From assembly GCA_015063085.1 (NCBI GenBank), contig SUTD01000001.1, positions 62,001 through 126,000 on the forward strand: DNA of 64,000 nt, given 5' to 3'. A program made the position numbers and the translations under genes. The notes under the pieces were generated by a model. The model saw only the letters and a program-made list of their open reading frames with translations, searched no databases and was not told the origin of the DNA. Numbering within the stretch: position 1 is the stretch's first letter; every line of letters begins with the position of its first letter. This document shows, piece after piece, positions 19,131-27,789 of the stretch. Source of the DNA: Methanocorpusculum parvum. GTDB taxonomy: Archaea > Halobacteriota > Methanomicrobia > Methanomicrobiales > Methanocorpusculaceae.

Positions 19131-19425
19131 GGAACACGAATCCACACGAATCGCCAGTCCTTCGGACTTGCTCACGGCTCGAGCAGGCTCTCGCCATCAA
19201 AACGAATCGCGTGCCTATACACGGCTTCTTTTCCGGCTTATCGCCGGAAGCCGCGGCACGCTGACGCCCTCGCAGTCGGCTCGGGCGGAAGGTTTAGATA
19301 TTTTACCATACGCCCGAGCCGACTGCGAGGGCGTCAGCGACCGTGTGGCAGTTCCGCGATAAGCGGAACGAAACTGCCGCCTTTAGAGGTCGCGATTCGT
19401 ATTGATTCGTGTGGATTCGTGTTCC
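19131..19425. repeat. 295-bp palindromic element with 22-bp terminal inverted repeats
   Basis: The ends are perfect inverted repeats: 19131-19152 (starting GGAACACGAATCC) against 19404-19425. Inside, 19259-19287 and 19311-19339 form a perfect 29-bp stem around a 23-bp AT-rich loop. Further hairpins appear at about 19230-19249 (TTCCGGC/GCCGGAA) and 19351-19369 (GTTCCGC/GCGGAAC). There is no coding capacity and no obvious target-site duplication. The layout suits a miniature inverted-repeat element or a structured RNA. Confidence 0.75.
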
Positions 19426-19516
19426 AACTATCCATCCCAAAGCCGGAAGAAAACTTACCTAATTTACCCACAGGATTACCATCCTGTCAACACCATTAAG
19501 CCTATAGAAAACCTAT

Positions 19517-19536
19517 ATTCCTTCTGTATAAGGATT
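19517..19536 (+). repeat. 20-bp inverted repeat, right copy
   Basis: Exact inverted partner of 18944-18963. In this orientation its TATA-like core points rightward into sequence without a gene, so it is either a relic promoter or simply one arm of the repeat. Confidence 0.6.
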
Positions 19537-19695
19537 ACACACCCGAAAAGCCTCACAAAACCACCCGCGCATCATCCCCAAAACACCAAACAACCAGCGC
19601 AGAAAACAGAAAATGAACACTGCAGAACTGCAGAGCTGCGCACGAAAAAACCATTCTTATACCCATCAAAACAACCATTCCCCGCTGACCGGAGC

Positions 19696-19730
19696 TGAAA
19701 AAACGCATGGAGTATCATATACTCCGATGC
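19696..19730 (-). terminator. Hairpin plus T-run after the cupin/RuBisCO operon
   Basis: GGAGTAT (19709-19715) pairs with ATACTCC (19719-19725), and an outer GCAT/ATGC pair extends the stem. In the leftward direction the hairpin is followed by a T6 run (A6 at 19698-19703 on the plus strand) and lies about 45 bp after the cupin stop codon. Confidence 0.6.
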
Positions 19731-19772
19731 CGTCATCAGAATACTGATGGAAGAAGAAAAGTGTCCTAAAGC

Positions 19773-20111
19773 TTACGGAGCGTTTGGAAGAACCGCGAAG
19801 AACACCACGTCCTCAGAGCCCTCGTTAAGTATTGTGTGGGACTGACCTTTTGGACAATAATGCACCTGCCCCGGTTTTACCGTCAGCTTTTCTCCATTGT
19901 ACAGAATTGAAGCCTCTCCTTCGAGGAAATACATAACCTCATAATTAACCTCATGAGTATGCAGCCCGATAGAGGCTCCGGGAATCAGTCTTCCCTGCAC
20001 AATTTTACCATATTCATCAACAAACATACGGGAGCGGTACTCCTTTTCCCCGCCGAAAAAGGCAGGTGCAATGTTCTCTTCAATTGTTTCGAAATCAATA
20101 ATCATCTTCAT
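19773..20111 (-). CDS. Small cupin-domain protein
   Basis: A 112-aa single-domain cupin. Motif 1 is GASIGLHTHEVNYEVMYFLEGEA (G-x5-H-x-H-x4-E type) and motif 2 is KPGQVHYCPKGQSHTILN, giving the His/Glu set that usually binds a metal. Such proteins may be isomerases, dioxygenases or sensors. It lies 19 bp downstream of the RuBisCO gene in the same direction, so it is likely in that operon, but no direct role in the pathway is known to me. Confidence 0.85.
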   Translation of the reverse strand: MKMIIDFETIEENIAPAFFGGEKEYRSRMFVDEYGKIVQGRLIPGASIGLHTHEVNYEVMYFLEGEASILYNGEKLTVKPGQVHYCPKGQSHTILNEGSEDVVFFAVLPNAP

Positions 20112-20130
20112 CTCCTCTCAAAATTCCGGA

Positions 20131-21345
20131 TTACCGGTCACCCCATTTTGCAAGAGCCGCTGCAAGCTCCGGATGCGAAAGTGAATACTCGCGGGCAGGA
20201 ATTCCAAGAACAGCCGCCTCTGCTGCCTGAAGCATAGCGCGGGTTCCGGCAGTCGTTCCCTCTGGATGACCGTGAATTCCCCCTCCTGCCTGAAGAACAA
20301 TATCTGTTCCAAGCTTCGAAATCTCAGCCGCAACCTTTCCAGGATGCAGACCGCCGGATGATACCGGGAACACAGGCTTTAGATATGAAAGCGGTTTTGT
20401 AATCTCCATGTTGTCTGCGATTACCTCACCTGCCTTACTTCCCATCTTACCGGAAACAGAACCCGTATGGAGCTGATCTCCTCCGGCAGAACGGACCAGC
20501 TTTGCAATAGGACGCATAGCGATTCCATGATGCGGATTGCGGGTTAACGCCCCGTGCATTGTCCGGTGAACATGGATTGGGACATTGATGCCCGGAGACT
20601 CTGCAAGTGCCTGAATCGCCGAGAATCCTGCTGTCAGCACATCGACCATGAGCATGTTTGCTCCGGCTTTGACCGCGCTGTGGGCAAGCTCCACAATCCG
20701 ATCCCCTCCGGTTGTCACATTGACCGCATACAAAACCTGCTTACCCGTTTCATCCTTTGCCCGGTCGAGGGCATCCATAACCGCTTCGAGCCGGTCAAAG
20801 AGCGGACAAAACGTCTGATTGGTTAAGGTCTCATCATCCTTAATCAAATCAAGCCCGCCAAGCGCTGCTTCGTAGGCTACCTGTGCGGTGTCTTTTGGAT
20901 TCAGACCGACCTTCGGTTTGATAATCGTTCCAATGTGCGGGCGGCAGGAAACCTCGGTTCCGACAATTTTCCGAATCCCGTCAATACCAAACTTCGGACC
21001 GCAGCCGGCAAGACTTTCCGGCAGATCAATATCAAGCAGACGGACAGCCTCCAGTTTTCCCAGACCGAATAAATTCCCGGCAATAACCGAGAGGTACTGA
21101 GGAATATTTCCTCTCTCGAAAATCTCGTGCGGGAAACAAATCTTTGTCAGATAGCCGCCGTCCGGGAGCTCGATTAAATCCTCAACCGAGCCGTCTAAAG
21201 CATGGACATATGCGGTTTTCTCATTGACCGTTGAGATATCGGTCCAGGTTCCGGTGGTCTGTTCTTCTCGGATGGCATTTGCTGCATAGGCAGCGTCAAT
21301 GCCCTCTTTGGGGCGGAAGTAATACGTGGCAATCAGGTCTTTCAT
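20131..21345 (-). CDS. rbcL: Form III ribulose-1,5-bisphosphate carboxylase
   Basis: A 404-aa archaeal RuBisCO large chain. Catalytic residues are intact: K143 in IIKPKVGL, the carbamylated lysine K169 with Mg ligands D171 and E172 in GGLDLIKDDE, HVHRTMHGA, loop-6 K300 in HTGSVSGKMGS, SSGGLHPG, and the phosphate-binding GGGIHGHPEGTTAG. The length is typical of form III. With the adjacent R15P isomerase it belongs to the archaeal AMP pathway, turning nucleotide-derived ribulose bisphosphate and CO2 into two 3-phosphoglycerates. Its start overlaps the isomerase stop by 4 bp. Confidence 0.95.
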   Translation of the reverse strand: MKDLIATYYFRPKEGIDAAYAANAIREEQTTGTWTDISTVNEKTAYVHALDGSVEDLIELPDGGYLTKICFPHEIFERGNIPQYLSVIAGNLFGLGKLEAVRLLDIDLPESLAGCGPKFGIDGIRKIVGTEVSCRPHIGTIIKPKVGLNPKDTAQVAYEAALGGLDLIKDDETLTNQTFCPLFDRLEAVMDALDRAKDETGKQVLYAVNVTTGGDRIVELAHSAVKAGANMLMVDVLTAGFSAIQALAESPGINVPIHVHRTMHGALTRNPHHGIAMRPIAKLVRSAGGDQLHTGSVSGKMGSKAGEVIADNMEITKPLSYLKPVFPVSSGGLHPGKVAAEISKLGTDIVLQAGGGIHGHPEGTTAGTRAMLQAAEAAVLGIPAREYSLSHPELAAALAKWGDR

Positions 21346-22307
21346 GATTTCTCCGGGAAATAATCTTTCATATCGAATCCTAAGTGATTCTGCATAATGG
21401 TATAGGCTGCTTCTGGCGGAACCGCTCCTGCTTCGGTTACAATCAGATCAATATAGCGGGCAGGCGTTACATCGAACACCGGATTTCTGACGGTTACAAA
21501 CGGGAGCTTTTCTGCAGCATCGTCCGGCAAAACCTCGGATGCGGGACGTTCTTCAATTTCTATGTGCTTCCCGAGTATTGTCTGCGGAGCGAACTTGTAT
21601 GTCTCTGCAGCAACCAGAACATTCTTCCGTGCTTCATGAGCTGCTAAAGCAATCTGTGATGTGCCGATTTTATTGACCACTGCCCCTTTGACCGTTACCG
21701 CATCTGCCCCGACAATGACAAGATCTGCCTCTTTCATGAAGGTTCGAACCGCGGAATCCACAATATAAGTGGTGGGGATTTCATGATCATTTAAGGTCTG
21801 AATGGTAAGCCTTCCCTGATTCCAGGGGCGGACCTCGGTGGCGATAACGGATATGGTTTTGCCCTGCTCTTTTGCGAGCAGAATTCCAGCCAGTGCCGCT
21901 TTGGAGTTGCAGTGCGTCATAATAGTCATACCGTCTTTGATTCTGGCGGCACAGATCTCTGCAATTTTCCGGACTGCTTCGTTGGATGAAGTGATGAACG
22001 CGTCTGCCTGATTTTTTACCAGAGTCCGCGCTTCTTCCTCGGTTTTTGCAGAGGAGAGACCGCGCAGTACCTGATGAACAGCGTTTGGCAGGGATACTGC
22101 AGTAGGCCTGGTTGCAAGCAGAATATCTGCTGCATCTTCCATTGCGGAGAAAAACACAGAAAGCCCGTGTTCCGGAAGGTTTTCTGCATGGTCACGAAGG
22201 GCTGCTGCCGCTTCCCGGGCAATTTTTCCTGCCCCGCGAATCTGCATGGTTTTGATTTGTTCAGCGGTTTGTAGCAGAGACATATCGTATGTAAAAATCG
22301 GATTCAA
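21342..22307 (-). CDS. Ribose-1,5-bisphosphate isomerase (eIF2B-like)
   Basis: A 321-aa protein of the eIF2B/MtnA fold. The opening QIRGAGKIAREAAAAL, the central MTIMTHCNSKAALAGI, VRPWNQG, and ADLVIVGADAVTVKGAVVNKIGTSQIAL mark the archaeal R15P isomerase group rather than MtnA or true eIF2B. It makes ribulose-1,5-bisphosphate for the RuBisCO encoded immediately downstream with a 4-bp overlap. The preceding enzyme of the pathway, AMP phosphorylase, is not in the window. Confidence 0.9.
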   Translation of the reverse strand: MNPIFTYDMSLLQTAEQIKTMQIRGAGKIAREAAAALRDHAENLPEHGLSVFFSAMEDAADILLATRPTAVSLPNAVHQVLRGLSSAKTEEEARTLVKNQADAFITSSNEAVRKIAEICAARIKDGMTIMTHCNSKAALAGILLAKEQGKTISVIATEVRPWNQGRLTIQTLNDHEIPTTYIVDSAVRTFMKEADLVIVGADAVTVKGAVVNKIGTSQIALAAHEARKNVLVAAETYKFAPQTILGKHIEIEERPASEVLPDDAAEKLPFVTVRNPVFDVTPARYIDLIVTEAGAVPPEAAYTIMQNHLGFDMKDYFPEKS

Positions 22308-22328
22308 ATGATTATATAGTTATGGAAA

Positions 22329-22886
22329 TCAGAACCGGATAATCTCCGATTCCGTAATCACTGCATCAAGCCGGATATCGTTTTCCTCGGTCGGCACTGC
22401 ATCAACTTCCTGACAGGCGTAGGCAAGTCCGATTTTTTCCAGATGCGGGTTGTCTGCAAGGAATCGGTCGTAGTACCCTGCCCCGTATCCGATTCTGTTT
22501 CCGTTCCGGTCAAATCCGAGGAGCGGAATTACAACACAGTCTATCTCAGACGGCTGAACCGGCTTTTCTTTTGCAAGCGGCTCGGGGACATTGAAGGTGC
22601 TTGGCTCAAGGTCTGCAACCGACTCAAGAAGAGAGAGGCGCAGGGTTCGTGTTTCCTTTTCGATGATGGGAACAGACACCGTCTTTCCTGCCGAAATCAG
22701 GCGATTGATTAACACCAGCGTTTCCACCTCCGGATCTTTTGCAGCATAGGCTAAGATACTCTGCCTGTCTTTTAGAACCGACTCCGCCAAGGCTGTTATT
22801 CTGCATCCCTTCTCTCTTCGCTCGCCAAGTGAAAGAGCAAACCGCCGTTCTTTGAGTTCCAGACGCAGAGCTGCCTTATCTGTCAT
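22329..22886 (-). CDS. 5-formyltetrahydrofolate cyclo-ligase family protein
   Basis: A protein of 185 aa from the ATG at 22886; the frame stays open upstream to 23045, but the family begins at MTDKAALRLELKERRFALS. The ATP-binding R-x3-R/K start and the C-terminal substrate loop GFDRNGNRIGYGAGYYDRFLA (G-x-G-x-GYYDR) are both present. The enzyme converts 5-formyl-THF to methenyl-THF. Methanogens rely mainly on tetrahydromethanopterin, so the exact substrate is uncertain. It ends 22 bp before the R15P isomerase start and may share its transcript. Confidence 0.85.
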   Translation of the reverse strand: MTDKAALRLELKERRFALSLGERREKGCRITALAESVLKDRQSILAYAAKDPEVETLVLINRLISAGKTVSVPIIEKETRTLRLSLLESVADLEPSTFNVPEPLAKEKPVQPSEIDCVVIPLLGFDRNGNRIGYGAGYYDRFLADNPHLEKIGLAYACQEVDAVPTEENDIRLDAVITESEIIRF

Positions 22887-23128
22887 AGAAGGATATTTTC
22901 CTGTAAACAGATATAGAGATTTTGGTAATTCCGGCAAAAGAGCGATACAGAGTAGGAAGCAGTGGAAAACAATCCAAAAACCACTGCTTCCCGATATTGG
23001 ATGGAGTACTGGAAATATTTTGATGCGTTGGAATCCAGCCTCCAATTATATCTGTACGCGATAAGAGATGATAAAACATTTCCCCGGGTACCGGTTTTTC
23101 TGACTCTGATTTTTCCGGGAAAATTCAT
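22887..23128. other. Intergenic region upstream of the cyclo-ligase gene
   Basis: A 242-bp gap between two leftward genes. The open frames here do not look coding. It should hold the cyclo-ligase promoter; AT-rich candidates occur around 22900-22930. Nothing else was seen. Confidence 0.4.
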
Positions 23129-24355
23129 CTAAATACTGCTGACAATCCATATCCAGAGCGAATACATCAGAATTGCGGAAAGAGTAATGGGAAGTCCTGC
23201 CTTCAGATAGGTCAGAAACGATACACTCCCGCCTTCTTTTTCTGCGCGCTGAATAATGATAATCGTTGATGCCGCACCAAGAATCGTCAGTGCTCCGGCA
23301 GCTGTACATCCGGCAGAAGCTGCCATGTAGAGGGGAACTGACGAAGCCGCGGTTTCTAAAAGCGGAAGCACCATTAACACGAAAGGCACATTTGAAACAA
23401 ACTGGGAAACAACAGCCCCGGCTGTTACCATAACAGGAATTGAGTAAGACAGGCTTTCCGGGAGAAGAACCTGCAGGACACCGCTTTCCCAGACAGCCTC
23501 CATTAAGATAAACATCGACACGAAGAAAATCAGCGTGCGGTAATCAACAGCCTTCAAAAGCGAGAAACGCTTCGAAGAGAACAGAAGAAGAGGAACAGCC
23601 CCTGCTGCTGCAATCCAGATAAAGGAAACCTCATATCCGAAAAATGAACCCGCAATTCTTGCGGCGACCGCGAAAAGAATCAGAACAAAGCTTACCTTGC
23701 AGATTTTAGAAAGCCTGTCATCAAAAACACCATCTGACGTATCCATAACAACCGCATCTGACGAAATTCCGCGGGAGAGAATCAGATACGATAACATCAG
23801 GCAGACAACCGACGGCACAGCCAGATAGACGGCAAACGTCACAAATGCATCGGGAACTCCCAAGAGCGCAATCAAAAGATTCTGGGGATTGCCAATCGGC
23901 GTTGCCGCACTGCCAAACGTTACCGCAAAGCAGAGCGCAAGAAGCATACGAACTGCCGGAATTCCAAACTTTGCCGCACAGAACATTGCAATTGGAGCTC
24001 CAATAACAGCCACCGTATCGTTCATGAAAACGGCTGAAGCGGCAGCGGTTGTCAGCATAAAAATCAGCATAACCTGCCGCTTGTTCTTCGCTTTGGTAAA
24101 ACCCTTGAGAACAATACTATGCAGAAGCCCTGACATATCCAAAGCAGCCCCAAACACAAACATTCCGAAAAGAAAAGCAATCACATCCAGCTGAACTGCA
24201 GAAACAGCGGACGGGATAGATATCGTCTGAAAAATTAAAGCGGCCAATGCCCCGCCGGTCATAATTCCCCAGATTGGAAGACGGAACTTTCCAACGCGGC
24301 GAACCATAATCAGTAAGAAAACAACTGCTAAGATTCCAACCGCGGTCAGATTCAT
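23129..24355 (-). CDS. ArsB/NhaD-type ion transporter
   Basis: A 408-aa polytopic membrane protein with about 10-12 hydrophobic segments. The two inverted-repeat signature stretches of the ion transporter superfamily are visible: AVFMNDTVAVIGAPIAMFCA with FGSAATPIGNPQNLLIALL, and later MVTAGAVVSQFVSNVPFVLMVLPLL with ASAGCTAAGALTILGAASTIIII. It could be an arsenite, Na+/H+ or dicarboxylate carrier; no arsenic genes are nearby to favour ArsB. Confidence 0.82.
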   Translation of the reverse strand: MNLTAVGILAVVFLLIMVRRVGKFRLPIWGIMTGGALAALIFQTISIPSAVSAVQLDVIAFLFGMFVFGAALDMSGLLHSIVLKGFTKAKNKRQVMLIFMLTTAAASAVFMNDTVAVIGAPIAMFCAAKFGIPAVRMLLALCFAVTFGSAATPIGNPQNLLIALLGVPDAFVTFAVYLAVPSVVCLMLSYLILSRGISSDAVVMDTSDGVFDDRLSKICKVSFVLILFAVAARIAGSFFGYEVSFIWIAAAGAVPLLLFSSKRFSLLKAVDYRTLIFFVSMFILMEAVWESGVLQVLLPESLSYSIPVMVTAGAVVSQFVSNVPFVLMVLPLLETAASSVPLYMAASAGCTAAGALTILGAASTIIIIQRAEKEGGSVSFLTYLKAGLPITLSAILMYSLWIWIVSSI

Positions 24356-24363
24356 AAAAAAAG

Positions 24364-24630
24364 TTAGTGTCCGAGAATAATCTCGATAGATGAAACGTTC
24401 GTTGTTCCCGCGTCAGTCTCAACCGAATCAGTCGAGATGGACACATGCTTCTTTACCACATCAGGCAAGAACTGCCGGATTACAATCTCCACGGTATCAA
24501 CAGCACGAACGATGGATTTACCGCGTGCCTTAATGATAACCTCATCTGCCCCGCTGTTGAACTGGGTTACAACAGCCAGACAGTAATTCATAACCGGCTT
24601 TGTTCCGACAAAGATGATGTTGTCCTGCAT
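24364..24630 (-). CDS. albA: Alba DNA/RNA-binding chromatin protein
   Basis: An 88-aa protein containing [35 protein letters not shown] in two adjoining stretches, the Alba core; the lysine-arginine loop ([15 protein letters not shown]) binds nucleic acid. It coats DNA as dimers and also binds RNA in archaea. The position where Sulfolobus Alba carries the regulatory acetylated lysine (about K16) is K11/P12 here. It sits 5 bp downstream of asd. Confidence 0.93.
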   Translation of the reverse strand: MQDNIIFVGTKPVMNYCLAVVTQFNSGADEVIIKARGKSIVRAVDTVEIVIRQFLPDVVKKHVSISTDSVETDAGTTNVSSIEIILGH

Positions 24631-24635
24631 GACCC

Positions 24636-25649
24636 TCAGATGTATTTTAAGGTGTGCAGGAGTTCAGCATTGAGAACGGATGCGCCTGCCGCCCCGCGAA
24701 TGGTGTTGTGACCCATTGCAACGAAACGGATACCGTCTCTTACACGTCCGACAGAAACGGTCATACCGTTTCCTCTGTTTCTGTCAAGACGCGGCTGCGG
24801 ACGGTTGTCATCGCCTAAGTATAAGACACTCTTCTCCGGCTGGGTTGGAAGACCTTTGAACGGTGCCTCCCAGGTCTTGAATGCATCAATGACTTCATCG
24901 ACAGAAGCCTTGACATCAATCCAGACATTTAAGGTGTGTCCGTCGATGACAGGGACACGGTTGCAGGATGCAGAAACCGTGAACGGAGCTCCGGTAATTT
25001 TTCCATTCTCAAACGTTCCGAGAATCTTGTTTGCCTCACGTGCCATCTTCTCTTCTTCTCCGCCAATGTAGGGGATTACATTGTCGTAGATTCCAAATGC
25101 CGGAACACCTTCGAATCCTGCACCGGAGATTGCCTGAAGTGTTGCTACATTGATATTGGTAAACTCGAACTTCATGAGCGGGGCTAAAGCAGTTGCGAGC
25201 ATGATTGTAGAACAGTTCGGGTTTGTTACAATAAATCCGTCACGCTTCTCTCTCTGGACATCGATTAATGCTGCATGCTCCGGGTTGACCTCGGCAATCA
25301 TTAATGGTACGTCTTCTGTCATTCGGTGAGAGCTTGCGTTGCTGCATACGCCGACTCCTGCATCTGCGATATCGGATTCGAGTTTGGTTGCAATGTCTGC
25401 CGGCATTGCGGAGAAGACGATGTCACAGTCCTTTACTGCATCAACAGTCGTTGGGGATACGACTAATTCGCCGACAGATTCCGGGAACGGAGAATCAAGA
25501 CGCCAGTTGACAACAGAGCCGTATGTCTTTCCGGCAGAACGCTCTGATGCGGTAAGCGTGGTTAAATTGAACCAGGGGTGGTTTGCAAGGAGCTGGACAA
25601 AACGCTGTCCGACAGCTCCGGTAGCACCAAGGACACCTACGTTAATCAT
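24636..25649 (-). CDS. asd: Aspartate-semialdehyde dehydrogenase
   Basis: A 337-aa enzyme reducing aspartyl phosphate to the semialdehyde for lysine, threonine and methionine synthesis. It has the NADP-binding [18 protein letters not shown], the active-site cysteine in [16 protein letters not shown], and the catalytic histidine region [16 protein letters not shown]. The length and the fungal/archaeal subfamily pattern fit. It starts at 25649 and diverges from the CofE-like gene across a 127-bp gap. Confidence 0.95.
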   Translation of the reverse strand: MINVGVLGATGAVGQRFVQLLANHPWFNLTTLTASERSAGKTYGSVVNWRLDSPFPESVGELVVSPTTVDAVKDCDIVFSAMPADIATKLESDIADAGVGVCSNASSHRMTEDVPLMIAEVNPEHAALIDVQREKRDGFIVTNPNCSTIMLATALAPLMKFEFTNINVATLQAISGAGFEGVPAFGIYDNVIPYIGGEEEKMAREANKILGTFENGKITGAPFTVSASCNRVPVIDGHTLNVWIDVKASVDEVIDAFKTWEAPFKGLPTQPEKSVLYLGDDNRPQPRLDRNRGNGMTVSVGRVRDGIRFVAMGHNTIRGAAGASVLNAELLHTLKYI

Positions 25650-25776
25650 GAGGAACTATATTGGTTCTCACTCATAATAAGGAGATGTGTTTTACTGCTT
25701 TGTATGGGGCTTGCAATGTCGCACTCGGTAATCTTTAAACGTGATAATTTACATAAGTTACTAGGAGATTTTTACT

Positions 25777-26970
25777 ATGGAAAGAATGGTAGGAACCGTT
25801 GTTCGTGGCATCCGCGCTCCAATTATCAGAAGCGGTGATGACCTGACGAAAATTGTAACGGACTCAGTTTTCCTTGCGGCAGAATCCGAGGGCTTTTCCC
25901 TTCAGGATCATGATGTAGTTGCAGTAACCGAGGCAGTTGTTGCCCGCGCTCAGAACAACTACGTAACTGTCGATGACATCGCATCTGATGTTCGCGAAAA
26001 ACTGGGAGGGGAGACCATAGGTGTTATTTTCCCGATTCTTTCCCGCAACCGCTTTGCAATCTGCCTGCGCGGTATTGCAAAGGGTGCCAAAAAGGTTGTT
26101 CTGATGCTGTCTTACCCGTCTGATGAGGTTGGAAACCACCTTGTCTCCTGGGATCAGCTTGATGAGAAGGGAATTAACCCATACTCAGATGTTTTAACAC
26201 TTGAGAAGTACCGCGAGTTATTCGGATGCTGCCTGCACCCGTTCACCGGTGTCGATTATATCGACTACTACTCTGACTTAATCCGCGGCTGCGGAGCAGA
26301 GGTAGAAGTCATCTTCGCAAACGACTGCCGCGCGGTTCTTCCGTACGCAAAGCGTGTCTTAACCTGTGATATCCACACCCGCGAGAGAACAAAGCGTCTC
26401 TTAAAGGCCGCCGGTGCAGAGATTGTGCTTGGTCTTGATGATATCATGACTGCACCAATCGGAGACAGCGGATACAATGATCAGTACGGTCTGCTTGGTT
26501 CAAACAAGGCAACCGAAGATAAGCTGAAGCTGTTCCCAAGAAACTGTCAGCCGTTTGTTGAAGCAGTTCAGCAGGTTATTCTCGACAAGACCGGAAAAGT
26601 AGTTGAGGTTATGGTCTACGGTGACGGAGCATTCAAGGATCCGATGGGAAAGATCTGGGAACTTGCAGATCCTGTAGTCTCTCCGGGATACACCGCAGGA
26701 CTTTCCGGTCAGCCGAATGAGCTCAAACTGAAATACTTAGCTGACAATGACTTTGCAAACCTCGAAGGCGAAGAGCTGAAAGAGGCAATTAAAGACTCCA
26801 TCCGCTCGAAGAAGGAGAACTTAACCGGTTCGATGGCTTCCCAGGGTACAACTCCGAGAAGACTTACTGATTTAATCGGTTCCCTCTGCGATTTAACGTC
26901 TGGAAGCGGTGACAAAGGAACTCCAATCGTTCTGATTCAGGGTTACTTTGACAATTACATCTCTGAATAA
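25777..26970 (+). CDS. Coenzyme F420-0:L-glutamate ligase-like protein
   Basis: A 397-aa protein with the F420 ligase (CofE) domain: GIRAPIIRSGDDLTKIV, DHDVVAVTEAVVARAQNNYV, later GSNKATEDKLKLFPR and VYGDGAFKDPMGKIWELADPVVSP. It is longer than classic CofE (about 250 aa) and belongs to the COG1478-like group widespread in methanogens. It may add glutamate to F420 or act on another acid. A TATA-like TTTACATAAG lies near 25749. It is the last host gene before the provirus. Confidence 0.75.
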   Translation: MERMVGTVVRGIRAPIIRSGDDLTKIVTDSVFLAAESEGFSLQDHDVVAVTEAVVARAQNNYVTVDDIASDVREKLGGETIGVIFPILSRNRFAICLRGIAKGAKKVVLMLSYPSDEVGNHLVSWDQLDEKGINPYSDVLTLEKYRELFGCCLHPFTGVDYIDYYSDLIRGCGAEVEVIFANDCRAVLPYAKRVLTCDIHTRERTKRLLKAAGAEIVLGLDDIMTAPIGDSGYNDQYGLLGSNKATEDKLKLFPRNCQPFVEAVQQVILDKTGKVVEVMVYGDGAFKDPMGKIWELADPVVSPGYTAGLSGQPNELKLKYLADNDFANLEGEELKEAIKDSIRSKKENLTGSMASQGTTPRRLTDLIGSLCDLTSGSGDKGTPIVLIQGYFDNYISE

Positions 26971-27078
26971 CAGCATCCTTTGATGCATATATCAAATCAT
27001 TTTTTCTCATTTTTTCACCCCCTGCGGCCCGAAGACCGCAGAGTTAAACATCAGAACTTAACAAATCATCTCCGACAC

Positions 27079-27129
27079 GCACTTTCGCGAAAACAGGCAC
27101 TTTCGCACCGCGCGGTCAGAGTTTATATA
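27079..27129 (+). promoter_or_regulatory. Left proviral operator/promoter
   Basis: GCACTTTCGC occurs twice, at 27079-27088 and 27097-27106 (18-bp period), followed by ACCGCGCGGT and a TATA box TTTATATA at 27122-27129. The 21 bp at 27096-27116 recur in inverted orientation at 58592-58612 in front of the integrase, again with a second GCACTTTCGC 18 bp away. A shared repressor or activator for both ends of the virus is the simplest reading. Confidence 0.7.
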
Positions 27130-27203
27130 CCACCTCGACGAATAATTGTGTGAGTCGAGATGGACGACTATACTAATTCCCCGGATTTTCAGCCGCCCAG
27201 GAG

Positions 27204-27356
27204 ATGCAGCATCACAATCCATCACCGCAGCAGCTGCGGAGGACGAGCCGCAAGGCAGTACGCCCCCTCCCGCCAGGGATGACGGCTGAAAGTATCGAAC
27301 AGTTGATTAGAAGGATTCTGGCGGAGCCGGAATTCCGGGAGAGGCTGGGTCGGTGA
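27204..27356 (+). CDS. Possible small basic protein behind the left promoter
   Basis: A 50-codon frame in the expected transcript of the left promoter. The C-terminal half (MTAESIEQLIRRILAEPEFRERLGR) looks like a charged helix, while the N-terminal half is basic and Pro/Gln-rich. An internal ATG at 27279 may be the true start, and an alternative 40-codon frame starts at 27160. I do not recognise it and it may not be a gene. Confidence 0.25.
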   Translation: MQHHNPSPQQLRRTSRKAVRPLPPGMTAESIEQLIRRILAEPEFRERLGR

Positions 27357-27414
27357 CCCTGCCATATACACCCTCCCATCAGGGCATTGCCGCTCATGAT
27401 TTTTTTTGGATATT

Positions 27415-27789
27415 CTAAATTATAGTGAACTGAGTGCCGCACTTCGGACAGATATATACTCCAAGACTCGGCTCGGACATCTGTACCAGCTCATGATTCA
27501 GGTCCCAGCAGTTTACACAGAAGATTGCATTTCCTCTGCCGGCAATCCGAAGATACGGATGCTCATCATCCCGGGTCACACTTACTTCCAGTTTATCGTG
27601 AAGCTGTGCCTTCAGCTGTGTGTTCTCTTTCTCCAGACTGTCGATTTTTTCATAACATCTCAGGAGTTCGATACGCAGCTGGAATACCTGCTCAAGTAGC
27701 TGTGTCATTGCATTAACTGCTTCGGGATTTAGAGCAATAACACTTAGCTTCGCTACTTTGTCAAATGCGTCTGAGAATGCACCCATCAA
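27415..27789 (-). CDS. Coiled-coil/zinc-ribbon protein
   Basis: A 124-aa protein with a leucine-rich coiled-coil centre (about residues 28-65) and a C-terminal zinc ribbon made of CVNC and CPKC pairs about 27 residues apart. It is likely a DNA-binding or protein-scaffolding regulator. Its start overlaps the stop of the ribbon-helix-helix gene by 4 bp, so the two form a leftward mini-operon at the provirus edge, a common place for lysogeny control. No family recognised. Confidence 0.65.
   Translation of the reverse strand: MMGAFSDAFDKVAKLSVIALNPEAVNAMTQLLEQVFQLRIELLRCYEKIDSLEKENTQLKAQLHDKLEVSVTRDDEHPYLRIAGRGNAIFCVNCWDLNHELVQMSEPSLGVYICPKCGTQFTII

Larger units (their letters stand above)
18867..19772. 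other. 906-bp gene-free region with structured repeats
   Basis: No credible gene lies here; the open frames at about 19030-19360 merely read through palindromes. The region holds the surface-gene promoter, a pair of exact 20-bp inverted repeats (18944-18963 and 19517-19536), a 295-bp element with 22-bp terminal inverted repeats (19131-19425), and near 19705-19730 a terminator for the cupin operon. Confidence 0.8.
26971..27414. other. Host-provirus junction region
   Basis: This 444-bp stretch contains, in order: T-rich tracts (26998-27016) that can terminate the CofE-like gene; a CTGCGG/CCGCAG hairpin (27022-27041); the left proviral operator/promoter (27079-27129); a possible 50-codon frame; and a T8 run at about 27403. 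The integration point lies within it, but no convincing att core could be fixed. Confidence 0.65.

Noticed and set aside
19030-19362. Open frame of about 110 codons in the gene-free region
   Set aside because: It runs through the arms of the palindromic element and has no start signal or recognisable protein features.
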